IMG/VR virus record: IMGVR_UViG_3300035670_000673
Span: 1 to 37,084 of that record
DNA length: 37,084 nt
Direction: 5' to 3' (one strand)
Source of the DNA: a virus
Shown: positions 15,415 through 21,364 of the stretch, piece after piece
How positions within the stretch are numbered: position 1 is the stretch's first letter
How the letters are laid out: each line of letters opens with the position of its first letter
Position numbers and translations under genes: made by a program
Notes under the pieces: generated by a model
Databases searched by the model: none
The model's input: only the letters and a program-made list of their open reading frames with translations
Told to the model about the DNA's origin: nothing

Positions 15415-16203
15415 TTATGCTTTTCGGTTTTCCTCCATATATAAATTGGCATAGCCCAAAAGCGCAATGGGCATAGCGAGTGCGACTATGACAGTCCCCA
15501 CTGCCGGATTTTTTATAATGCCAAAGAGGCAAAGGTCGCTTATGACCTGCACCGCGAAAAAGGTAAAGAGCCAGATGGAGCGGGCGCTAATCCCGTCGTA
15601 CTGGTTCCCTATTTTGCGGTCGTTGAAACTGGCTGCTATCAAAATGCCAGTGCACTCGAAGATCAGGGCCATTATAAAATGGAACCAGAAGGGGGCCGGT
15701 ATATTGATTCCGGCAAAGGTTTTGTGCGCCAAATGGGCAAACAAATAGGCCTGCCCGAGCAGGGCGAAAAGTGTAAAAATCATGGCCGTCACCGGGTTAA
15801 TTAGTAACGCCATACCGATATTCAGATTTTTCCTTTGCATTGGTTTTGTTTGTGGTTCTGTTTTTTCTTCTGCCTCCTCTATTGCTGTTTCGTATTCCGT
15901 CTTTGCCTCCGGTTCTGCCTCCGGTTCTGCGTCCTGTATTGTCGGGTCTTGCTCAGATAAATTTAACAGCTTTGCCCAGTCTTCGGAGTATGGCCCGGAC
16001 ATTTTTTTTAAAGTGTCTTGGGCTTTGCTGCGCGTGTCTGCGTCCGTTGTCCGGTCGGCAATGTGTTCCAGGAGTAACTTAGCTTCCTGCAAACTTATCC
16101 TTCCCTCTTGATCCGGCAGAATATTACGGCGCTGCAAAAACCGTCGGGCTGCAAGTCTATCGTGCCCGACGGTTTTGCAGATTTGGGATAGACTTACCCT
16201 CAC
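15415..16203 (-). CDS. HTH domain fused to a four-helix membrane domain (262 aa)
   Basis: I place the start at GTG 16203, which overlaps the upstream stop as GTGA; a TTG start at 16254 would add 17 residues. The first 50 residues (VSLSQICKTVGHDRLAARRF) look like a helix-turn-helix followed by a wing. A long acidic linker with an EPEAEPEA repeat follows. The C-terminal half has four hydrophobic segments (around MALLINPVTAMIFTLFALLG, PFWFHFIMALIFECTGILIA, SIWLFTFFAVQVISDLCLFG and VGTVIVALAMPIALLGYANL). A DNA-binding head on a membrane anchor suggests tethering of phage DNA, or a membrane-bound regulator. No known family is recognised. It is coupled to a signal-peptide microprotein upstream and the recombinase downstream. 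Confidence 0.65.
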   Translation of the reverse strand: MRVSLSQICKTVGHDRLAARRFLQRRNILPDQEGRISLQEAKLLLEHIADRTTDADTRSKAQDTLKKMSGPYSEDWAKLLNLSEQDPTIQDAEPEAEPEAKTEYETAIEEAEEKTEPQTKPMQRKNLNIGMALLINPVTAMIFTLFALLGQAYLFAHLAHKTFAGINIPAPFWFHFIMALIFECTGILIAASFNDRKIGNQYDGISARSIWLFTFFAVQVISDLCLFGIIKNPAVGTVIVALAMPIALLGYANLYMEENRKA

Positions 16204-16376
16204 TGTACTTTTGTTTTGGCTGGTGCCGGCAGTGATCGGATTACCCAGACGCAAACGGGTTTCAACTCTTGTACCTTTGGCCGGGTCTTGGTCGTGTCCT
16301 GCGGTGGGCTGTTTTGCGCTGTTGCGGTGCCCAATGCAAAGAGCAGGAGCAACAAAAATAAAACGGTGGTTTTCAT
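16200..16376 (-). CDS. 58-aa exported microprotein with signal peptide
   Basis: The frame starts MKTTVLFLLLLLLFALGTAT followed by AQNSPPQDTTKTRPKV. The N-terminus is a textbook signal peptide: two Lys/Thr residues after Met, a Leu-rich core, and a signal-peptidase-I-like AxA|Q site near residue 20. The mature part would be only about 38 residues, Pro/Thr/Lys-rich, with one Cys. It begins 29 bases after the -7 box of the 16406-16436 promoter and its stop overlaps the next start as GTGA. The gene product likely acts in the periplasm or cell envelope. Its pairing with a membrane HTH protein is noteworthy. The function is unknown. Confidence 0.6.
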   Translation of the reverse strand: MKTTVLFLLLLLFALGTATAQNSPPQDTTKTRPKVQELKPVCVWVIRSLPAPAKTKVQ

Positions 16377-16405
16377 GGTTAAAAATTTTGGTTAAATAAT
16401 GAACA

Positions 16406-16436
16406 CAAATATACCTTGCTTTATCTTAATATCAAA
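16406..16436 (-). promoter_or_regulatory. Bacteroidetes-type promoter for microprotein/recombinase operon
   Basis: On the minus strand TTTG (16436-16433), 19 bases, then TATATTTG (16413-16406). This matches the consensus. It sits just after the terminator at 16445-16484 and so begins a new transcription unit with the 58-aa microprotein first. Confidence 0.75.
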
Positions 16437-16444
16437 ATGTTACT

Positions 16445-16484
16445 ACAAAAAAATACCCGCAAAGAAAAAAGAATCTTTGCGGGT
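16445..16484 (-). terminator. Strong intrinsic terminator (minus strand)
   Basis: A stem of 10-11 bp (ACCCGCAAAG at 16455-16464 with CTTTGCGGGT at 16475-16484) has a 9-10-base loop. On the minus strand it is followed by TATTTTTTT. It lies between the 74-aa gene and the next promoter. Confidence 0.8.
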
Positions 16485-16503
16485 GCCGGCTTTTGCGGTG
16501 GCT

Positions 16504-16728
16504 TTAGTCTCCTTCCGGATATTCAAGGCCTTGATCGTCGAAGATCGCTTTTGCGCGTTGTATGCCGGCTTTATGCCAGCTTTCCGGCCAGCTATCCGGG
16601 TGCACCACTTCGCCTATTTGCCGGCTATAAGCCTGCAAAATGTTGTTTTCAATTTTCCGGATCGCGGTACGCTGCGGAAAATCTTTAGCAAGGTTTTCCG
16701 CTTTTTGGAAAAATTCTTGGATTTTCAT
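16504..16728 (-). CDS. Small unknown protein (74 aa)
   Basis: This 74-aa protein begins MKIQEFFQKAENLAKDFPQR; an in-frame extension upstream exists but crosses a hairpin, so I use the ATG at 16728. The first half is a basic/amphipathic helix. The second half contains HPDSWPESWHKAGIQRAKAI and an acidic end. The family is not recognised. It sits between a hairpin at 16744-16768 and a terminator at 16445-16484, giving an isolated single-gene segment within the small-gene region. Confidence 0.55.
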   Translation of the reverse strand: MKIQEFFQKAENLAKDFPQRTAIRKIENNILQAYSRQIGEVVHPDSWPESWHKAGIQRAKAIFDDQGLEYPEGD

Positions 16729-16743
16729 TTTTAAAAAGGTTTT

Positions 16744-16768
16744 GCCCAGGACAAATTTTGTCCCGGGC
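16744..16768 (-). terminator. Hairpin before the 74-aa gene
   Basis: GCCCAGGAC at 16744 onward pairs with GTCCCGGGC ending at 16768 (one G-T wobble, A/T-rich loop). On the minus strand it is followed by AAAACCTTTTT. It may terminate or attenuate transcription from the RadC side, or act as a 5' leader structure for the 74-aa gene. Confidence 0.45.
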
Positions 16769-16774
16769 TGTTGG

Positions 16775-16843
16775 TTAATTAATGAAAAATAGGAGCGCGG
16801 CAATGATGCCGGCCAAGATTCTGTTTGCTGTTTTTTTTGTCAT
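16775..16843 (-). CDS. Possible 22-aa hydrophobic peptide
   Basis: A very short frame encodes MTKKTANRILAGIIAALLFF followed by IN. It has a basic N-terminus and one hydrophobic stretch long enough to span or lie in a membrane. It lies between the RadC-like gene stop and a hairpin. It resembles toxin-like or leader peptides in layout only. Evidence is limited to the frame and composition. Confidence 0.25.
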   Translation of the reverse strand: MTKKTANRILAGIIAALLFFIN

Positions 16844-16846
16844 GGC

Positions 16847-17287
16847 TCAAATTTTTCCTTCGTCTGCAAATGAGTAATGCCCCTCTTCGGTCAATATTAC
16901 ATGGTCTAATAGTTGAATATCAAACAGCTTTAACCCTTCTTTGATTTTCTTAGTAATACTTATATCTGCGTTGCTTGGCTCCAATGCTCCTGAAGGGTGG
17001 TTGTGTGCGCAAACAACGGCAGTACATAATGTTTCAATCGCGTATTTGGCAATAATACGGGGGTCAACGATGGTGCCCGCCACTCCTCCTTGTGATATTT
17101 TTGCCCAGGCAATAGGCTTGAGCTGGCGGTTCAGGAGTAGGATAAAAAACGATTCATAAATATTTATATCCTCGTGCCAAAATTCGCGGCAATATTCGGC
17201 CGCTTTCGTTGAGCTTGTGATTTTCCCAAGGTTGGGAATTTTGTTGCCAGTCTTTTCGGTTGTTAACTTTACTTCTTTGATAAGCAT
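16847..17287 (-). CDS. radC: RadC-like JAB/JAMM domain protein (146 aa)
   Basis: The start is the ATG at 17287 (MLIKEVKLTTEKTGNK); the open frame further upstream crosses a terminator and is not used. The protein shows the RadC-type core: ITSSTKAAEYCREFWHED, then ESFFILLLNRQLKPI with the JAMM Glu, then CAHNHPSGALEPSNADI, which is the metal-binding H-x-H-P-x-G...S-x(2)-D motif. It lacks the N-terminal helix-hairpin-helix part of chromosomal RadC, as phage and plasmid copies usually do. The biochemical role of RadC is not firmly known; it is common on mobile elements of Bacteroidetes. Here it follows a terminator and precedes small unknown genes. Confidence 0.88.
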   Translation of the reverse strand: MLIKEVKLTTEKTGNKIPNLGKITSSTKAAEYCREFWHEDINIYESFFILLLNRQLKPIAWAKISQGGVAGTIVDPRIIAKYAIETLCTAVVCAHNHPSGALEPSNADISITKKIKEGLKLFDIQLLDHVILTEEGHYSFADEGKI

Positions 17288-17317
17288 TTGATTTTGTTTT
17301 AGTGGTTTGAAAAAATT

Positions 17318-17342
17318 GGGAACCGGACATTTGCCAGTTCCC
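17318..17342 (-). terminator. Terminator after the 148-aa gene
   Basis: On the minus strand GGGAACTGG pairs with CCGGTTCCC (9 bp, one wobble, 7-base loop) and is followed by AATTTTTTC. It lies between the stop at 17352 and the RadC-like start at 17287. Confidence 0.7.
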
Positions 17343-17351
17343 GGTGGTTGG

Positions 17352-17798
17352 TTAATCCTCGAACATTGTTGCAACCTCTTCCAAAGCGAACTTTGCAAGG
17401 GTGTCGTAAATTCCGGTAAACTCGTCATTGTAGCGTCCAAAAATAGCTTTTCCGATTTCGGTTGTTGTATAATCTCCTTTGATGCTGTTGAAGCTGGAGA
17501 CCATACTAATAACGTCTTCGCCCAAATCATTTGCAAGTTGTTCTAATGCTGCGGTAATAGCTGTCCGGTTTTTGCGCCAAAAATTAACTGTATCTGAGTA
17601 CCAAATAAAACCGTTGATCCCACAATTTGCACCCCCGTGCAAGGTGTTTTTAATTTGCAGTTCATAAAATGGGCGTTCTTGCGTCTTTCCGTTTGTGCTG
17701 GTTCTTTCCAGCTCGGTGCCTCCGAGTTGGTTAATAACGGCTTTAATAAGCTGTTTTTGGTGGCTGTTCTCTTGGAGAACGATTTTTAAAGGTTTCAT
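17352..17798 (-). CDS. Unknown protein (148 aa), Bacteroidetes mobile-element type
   Basis: Starting at the ATG at 17798 (MKPLKIVLQENSHQKQ), the protein has a helical N-terminus, then a central GGANCGINGFIWYSDTVNFW followed by RKNRTAITAALEQLANDLG, and an acidic helical end. The G-F-I-x-Y-x-D-T-x-x-F segment followed by a helix recurs in uncharacterised proteins on Bacteroidetes plasmids and phages (recalled; possibly a DUF7222-type domain). No catalytic motif is evident. It is the second gene after the tandem promoters at 18045-18126 and ends at a strong terminator, so it forms a two-gene unit with the 69-aa gene. Confidence 0.6.
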   Translation of the reverse strand: MKPLKIVLQENSHQKQLIKAVINQLGGTELERTSTNGKTQERPFYELQIKNTLHGGANCGINGFIWYSDTVNFWRKNRTAITAALEQLANDLGEDVISMVSSFNSIKGDYTTTEIGKAIFGRYNDEFTGIYDTLAKFALEEVATMFED

Positions 17799-17808
17799 TT
17801 TTGTATAT

Positions 17809-18018
17809 TTAGTGGTTATCAAAAAAATAAGATTCTTTAACAAGTTTTTCGAACTCTTCCTTTGTCAGTGTTTCGAGTGGTTCCAGGCACAAAATTTTTG
17901 TGCGCTGTGGGTTTTCGCTGTTTTCAATGTAGGCAAATAGCTTTTGCAGCTTTTTTTCTGTATACTCTTTGTAAGGTTGCGGCAGTTGGCCGGCCATTTT
18001 TAGCGCGTTGGATTCCAT
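17809..18018 (-). CDS. Small unknown protein (69 aa), first gene after tandem promoters
   Basis: This 69-aa protein (MESNALKMAGQLPQPYKEYT at the start) is mostly helical and charged, ending LTKEEFEKLVKESYFFDNH. It has no HTH that I can identify. It is the first gene transcribed from two stacked Bacteroidetes-type promoters, one of which contains a 13-base palindrome. It is therefore likely made early and under control. A regulatory or anti-host role is possible but only from position. Confidence 0.58.
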   Translation of the reverse strand: MESNALKMAGQLPQPYKEYTEKKLQKLFAYIENSENPQRTKILCLEPLETLTKEEFEKLVKESYFFDNH

Positions 18019-18044
18019 AGGTTGTGTATTAGTGGTTAAAAACT

Positions 18045-18076
18045 CTAAGGTAGGATTTTATATTGATAGTAACAAA
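18045..18076 (-). promoter_or_regulatory. Proximal promoter P2 of the 69-aa gene
   Basis: On the minus strand TTTG (18076-18073), 20 bases, then TACCTTAG (18052-18045), one base off the -7 consensus. The start codon at 18018 follows 26 bases later. Confidence 0.55.
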
Positions 18077-18094
18077 TATTTACCTATGATGATG

Positions 18095-18126
18095 CAAATA
18101 TACAGTAACAATTTGTTATTTGTCAA
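18095..18126 (-). promoter_or_regulatory. Distal promoter P1 of the 69-aa gene
   Basis: On the minus strand TTGA (18126-18123), 20 bases, then a perfect TATATTTG (18102-18095). Its spacer contains the palindrome at 18106-18118, so repressor binding there would block it. Confidence 0.65.
18106..18118. promoter_or_regulatory. Palindromic operator candidate TAACAATTTGTTA
   Basis: TAACAA-T-TTGTTA is a perfect inverted repeat with one central base, centred between the -33 and -7 boxes of P1. A related half (TAACAAATATTTA) lies at 18070-18082. The position is typical of a repressor site. The cognate protein is not identified; the winged-helix protein at 20337 or the HTH-membrane protein at 15415 are candidates. 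Confidence 0.45.
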
Positions 18127-18723
18127 TAGTTAGGGCAATATTTTTTTTGCTGCTTTGTAAAAGATCAATGTTTATAAGGGTTTTGGGCTGAATTTTTGTA
18201 GGTGTGTTGTTAGGTGTTTCGGGGTTTGGTGGGTGGTTTGGTTCTGGGTTTGGCCGGTGGCTGCGCTGCTGGTTGTGGTTGGTCGTGGTGTTTCCAGGAA
18301 GGTCCTTTTTGCTGCTGGTTGTGGTTGTAATGAGGAGAAGTTTTTTTTGCACCCCAAAAAGCAGGGGTGCCGGCACTGCGCACACTTCCAATATATTTGC
18401 CCTTTGATCCGTTCATTTGCCCAAAATTGCAAATTTTGTACCAATTTAATTTTCGCCCGCATAAAGTGTTGAATAACAAAAAGTTAGGGAAATGACTATT
18501 TGCAATAGTCATTTCCGGAGTGCGTATTTGTCTTGTTGTGCGGTCGAAAATCGCATCGCGCGCGAAATACGCGCGTACCCGGGCACGCGCACCCGTTCGC
18601 CCGAGCGTGCGCGCGCCCGGGCAAATCAATGATCTCCCCTACCTCTCCCCGCTCTCTCTTGCCTTTTCTCCAAACCCCCTTTGCAACCTTTCCCGCTTTC
18701 AAAACCCAAAACGCCTCCCATTT
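18127..18723. other. Non-coding, strand-asymmetric block (origin or RNA candidate)
   Basis: About 600 bases hold no convincing gene. Going left to right on the plus strand they show: a G/T-rich tract with many GG/GGG runs (about 18178-18330); a perfect hairpin at 18488-18516; a very G+C-rich, CG-dinucleotide-rich stretch at 18552-18622 with nested inverted repeats (for example CGCGCG-AAATA-CGCGCG and GCACGC/GCGTGC); and a C/T-rich tract (about 18630-18725). Frames that stay open here encode low-complexity Pro/Gln/Thr or Arg/Ala runs typical of skewed DNA. A replication origin or a long structured RNA would fit. The block separates two minus-strand transcription units. Confidence 0.5.
18488..18516. 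repeat. Perfect 13-bp hairpin
   Basis: GGAAATGACTATT (18488-18500) and AATAGTCATTTCC (18504-18516) form a perfect stem with a three-base loop. No T tract follows on either strand, so it is not a standard terminator. It may be a protein-binding dyad or an extruded cruciform within the non-coding block. Confidence 0.6.
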
Positions 18724-19224
18724 TTAACTCTCCTTACTTTCGTCCTTTACTACCTTCGCACTACTCACACTCAGGAAAGCATTTTTCCTGTACGCTTCCC
18801 CGCCATTGACATTTTCCTGAGTCCACGTGCTTTTAGATGCGTAAGACATCACCCTATCGCTTTGCACATCATAGAGCTTATAGATAAGATAGTGGCGGCT
18901 TATGCTTAGATAAGCGATCAGATAAAAGTCCAGCCGCATTTGTTTTGCCATACTCACGCCGCTAATAATTTTATCCTCGCTCAAGATAAGCGAATCAAAG
19001 CCCTTGCCCTTAAAAACGATTTCGCCATTTTGAAATGCGGCATCTCTAATTTTGCACTCAAAAAGCCCAACAATATCGTTTCCGCTTACGATAAAGCCGT
19101 CAACTGCATAGTAGTTATCCGAAGGGTACCAAGCAAAAACGTATGGCGGCTTTTGTAGGCGCAAGACCGCCTCGCGCACGGCCTGCTCTGCCGCTTTGCC
19201 CTTTTCGGTCTTAACGCCAAGCAT
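18724..19224 (-). CDS. PD-(D/E)XK nuclease-like protein (166 aa)
   Basis: This 166-aa protein shows a restriction-endonuclease-like core. A helix (AAEQAVREAVLRLQKP) is followed by a strand with Asp in AVDGFIVSGNDIVGLFECKI, giving D-x(n)-E-x-K (the ECK triplet), and then a helix/strand pair. This arrangement is seen in Hjc-type resolvases and VRR-NUC or other phage nucleases. The start at 19224 overlaps the glucosaminidase-like gene by 14 bases. With RusA two genes upstream it forms a DNA-processing group. The substrate is not predictable; branched DNA or host DNA are both possible. Confidence 0.62.
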   Translation of the reverse strand: MLGVKTEKGKAAEQAVREAVLRLQKPPYVFAWYPSDNYYAVDGFIVSGNDIVGLFECKIRDAAFQNGEIVFKGKGFDSLILSEDKIISGVSMAKQMRLDFYLIAYLSISRHYLIYKLYDVQSDRVMSYASKSTWTQENVNGGEAYRKNAFLSVSSAKVVKDESKES

Positions 19225-19921
19225 TAGGAGAAAAACTTAAGTAGCGTTGGTAAGACTTTGCGATCCTTGCCCGCTGCCGGTAATTTTTTGCGGTATGATA
19301 CCCGGCCTGCTCTAAGCATTTGCAGGTGGCCTCTATTGGAAGGTCCTTACATGCGGAATATCGAGCTGCATTAAAAACCGAAGCCCAAAGCGCTACCGCA
19401 TTTTCAAAACTACCCGGATTTTCAAAAGCGCAAGGCACGGCTTTACCGTTTTGCCTACAATCATCGTAGGCATAGTAGGCGCTATAAACGCCCCGGTGCT
19501 TAACCCCGCCCGGGTTCCATGTTGCCAAAAACATCGGGCTTTCAACGCCCTCTTTTGTTGCCTCCATGATAAAGTAGGCAAAGAGCACGTCCTGCGATAT
19601 GCCGCAGCGAACTGAAGTGGAATCAAAAAGCGGTTTGTAAAAATTTGCAAGAACGGCACGCCTAAGCTCATGCAAGGTTAAAATAGCATCAGTTTTAAAG
19701 CCCCTTGCGGATAAATAAGCCCTTAGTTGCGCCTCATCCATGTGTTTTAACTCATGCCCAATACTATTGCTTATCAAAACTGGTGCAACATTGATTTTTT
19801 CGGCGGCCTTTTTTGGCTTTCCAAACCCGGCCTTACCCATTGCAACGGTAAACGAAATAATCGAAACGATACCTAAACAAGCGGAGACCGCGTTACGATA
19901 CGCCCTTTTCCTGTCGTCCAT
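19211..19921 (-). CDS. Membrane-anchored glucosaminidase-like protein (236 aa)
   Basis: This 236-aa protein begins with a basic start and a hydrophobic helix (residues about 10-28, AVSACLGIVSIISFTVAMG), so it is probably anchored in the inner membrane with the rest outside. Residues about 110-145 (DVLFAYFIMEATKEGV, then FLATWNPGGVKHRG) resemble the lysozyme-like core of GH73 enzymes, with Glu120 as the possible catalytic acid. The end (LEQAGYHTAKNYRQRARIAK) resembles the 'AGYATDP-x-Y' motif of the same family. It is a divergent second peptidoglycan-active candidate beside the endolysin at 6635. It lies in an early-type DNA-processing operon rather than a lysis cluster, which is odd. Confidence 0.6.
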   Translation of the reverse strand: MDDRKRAYRNAVSACLGIVSIISFTVAMGKAGFGKPKKAAEKINVAPVLISNSIGHELKHMDEAQLRAYLSARGFKTDAILTLHELRRAVLANFYKPLFDSTSVRCGISQDVLFAYFIMEATKEGVESPMFLATWNPGGVKHRGVYSAYYAYDDCRQNGKAVPCAFENPGSFENAVALWASVFNAARYSACKDLPIEATCKCLEQAGYHTAKNYRQRARIAKSYQRYLSFSPNAWR

Positions 19922-20250
19922 ATCTTTTTCGCTTTGATGGTGTGAACGGTTTTATCTTCGCCAAAGCAGTCAAGGAAGGCTTTGATGAGATTATCTATGT
20001 CCGGCTTTTTGGTGTGCGGCACGCCTTCGTAAAGTACACGCTCTTTTTCTTTGACCTTCGGCGCCGGTATGTAAAATTCCATTTCGATCACGCCGGTAAG
20101 TTCGTAGTTACAGAGGTTGCCCTGAAGGCGCACCGCGTCGCGATAGGCGAAATAGCGCTCGACAATATCGCGCTTTTTCCACTTGTCGCGCTGTGTCATT
20201 CGAGGTGCGCCCATCGGGTCAACAAAAAATACGTCCTCCCTGTACTCCAT
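19873..20250 (-). CDS. rusA: RusA-type Holliday junction resolvase (125 aa)
   Basis: The start at ATG 20250 (MEYREDVFFVDPMGAPRMTQ) gives 125 residues, the normal RusA length. The diagnostic motif KKPDIDNLIKAFLDCF at residues 81-96 carries the paired Asp84/Asp86 and Asp94, and a further acidic residue follows (GED, Asp99). RusA dimers cut four-way junctions with Mg2+, resolving recombination intermediates before packaging. It is the first gene leftward from the divergent region, and its 3' end overlaps the next gene by 49 bases. A leftward -7-like TAACTTTA precedes it but the -33 is poor. Confidence 0.9.
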   Translation of the reverse strand: MEYREDVFFVDPMGAPRMTQRDKWKKRDIVERYFAYRDAVRLQGNLCNYELTGVIEMEFYIPAPKVKEKERVLYEGVPHTKKPDIDNLIKAFLDCFGEDKTVHTIKAKKIWTTGKGRIVTRSPLV

Positions 20251-20300
20251 AAACGATTGGTTATTTGCTAATGTAAAGTTACGAAAATAAAGACTTTCTT

Positions 20301-20332
20301 TTTGCATTTGTTCCGAAAAAACACTATATTTG
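20301..20332 (+). promoter_or_regulatory. Rightward promoter, almost leaderless
   Basis: TTTG (20301-20304), exactly 20 bases, then TATATTTG (20325-20332). The ATG of the winged-helix gene is at 20337, four bases after the -7 box, so transcription would start at or next to the start codon. This is the only clear promoter of the divergent region and is likely the master early rightward promoter. Confidence 0.8.
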
Positions 20333-20336
20333 CCCC

Positions 20337-21323
20337 ATGTCTTATACCATTGACGCAGATATTGCCCTCTTTGCCGTCCGGCACAAGCTTGAAAAAGAGC
20401 TAAGGGCATATCTATGCTTGAGGGATTTCGCCAAAGATAAAAGCGGGTATTTGAACCGCGCCCAGGGCGCTGCCCTACTTAGCGAGACTTTTAAGTATTC
20501 AAGGTCAACCCCCCAGAGGCACATTAAGACGCTCATCGAAATGGGCTGGGTATCTAAGGCCGGCAAAGGCAATGTCCACATCAATGGCCTACTCCGGGTT
20601 AAGGCGATCTTACAGGCGCACGTCGAAGGTTTCCAAATAAGGAAACGTATCATACGGACAAGCAAGCTGCGCATTTTGGGGGGCAATGAGCAGCGCTCCT
20701 ACATGCTGCGCACCTTCAAAGCGAATTTGTGCTCAGGCCTCACCTGGGACAAAATCAAGCGCAACGAATCTAAAGTTATCAGGGACCTGCTACCGCAGGA
20801 GCGAAAAAACAAAGCTGTTATAGGTACGGCTTTAGCAAAAGCGCCGCAGGTAAGGTCTTATAGTTTTTCGCTTAAATCACTTGACTGGCACATGTCTCCT
20901 GCAACGGTCAACATCAGGAAAGTTACCGCAGAGGACGAGCGTTTAGAGTGGTACCGCTGGAACGAACTTGGAGGGATGACCTTCAGGAGCGAACGCGAAG
21001 CGGTGCAGTTTGGCAACGCCCACCTGCCCGGCTTTCACAGGGGCTACCTGAAAAAGCGGGGCAACTATTATTTGGTCTGCATAGGCGAACGGGTCAACAA
21101 AGGCAGCAATGCCGTTGAGCTTGGCTATCGGAACAACAATAAGGTGAAGCCGGAGATGCTCAGCATTGTGATTTCAGGTGTAGCACATCAGCTCAAAGCT
21201 GAAAAGATTAAGCCTTTAAAGGTCTCCAAACCTAAAAAAATTTTTGTTTCGACCGATTTTCGACCGTTTGTGGATGTAAACAAGGCTTTTTCTTTTGATC
21301 CCTTTGCTGGCTGCTATACCTAA
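20337..21323 (+). CDS. Winged-helix DNA-binding protein (328 aa)
   Basis: This is the first rightward gene. Residues about 40-90 (RAQGAALLSETFKYSRSTPQ, RHIKTLIEMGWVSKAGKGNV) form a winged helix-turn-helix with a clear recognition helix and a basic wing. The remainder is basic and alpha/beta, with a central RTSKLRILGG and a Tyr-rich later part (FHRGYLKKRGNYYLVCIGER). Being adjacent to a nearly leaderless promoter at the divergence point, it could be the regulator of the early switch or a replication initiator binding nearby DNA. It is not similar to CI/Cro-type small repressors. No family name is assigned. Confidence 0.68.
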   Translation: MSYTIDADIALFAVRHKLEKELRAYLCLRDFAKDKSGYLNRAQGAALLSETFKYSRSTPQRHIKTLIEMGWVSKAGKGNVHINGLLRVKAILQAHVEGFQIRKRIIRTSKLRILGGNEQRSYMLRTFKANLCSGLTWDKIKRNESKVIRDLLPQERKNKAVIGTALAKAPQVRSYSFSLKSLDWHMSPATVNIRKVTAEDERLEWYRWNELGGMTFRSEREAVQFGNAHLPGFHRGYLKKRGNYYLVCIGERVNKGSNAVELGYRNNNKVKPEMLSIVISGVAHQLKAEKIKPLKVSKPKKIFVSTDFRPFVDVNKAFSFDPFAGCYT

Positions 21324-21364
21324 TAAGTAATTCATTTTTTGCGACAAGCCTAAAAACAAACATC

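Noticed and set aside
16847-17536. Longer 229-aa version of the RadC-like gene
   Set aside because: The extra N-terminus crosses a terminator hairpin and overlaps the 148-aa gene antiparallel in composition; the ATG at 17287 fits the family.
18392-18399. TATATTTG on the plus strand as a promoter for a small RNA
   Set aside because: No TTTG-like -33 element lies 19-20 bases upstream, so it is only a half match.
18172-18629. Minus-strand frames in the non-coding block (one starts MRAKIKLVQNLQFW and has four Cys)
   Set aside because: They decay into Pro/Gln/Thr-rich low complexity caused by the G/T-rich strand, overlap each other in different frames, and have no good promoter. The Cys-containing start is the least bad candidate but was not listed.
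18520-18909. Plus-strand 129-aa frame in the CG-rich stretch
   Set aside because: It is an Arg/Ala/Pro composition artefact, antisense to the nuclease gene at its end.
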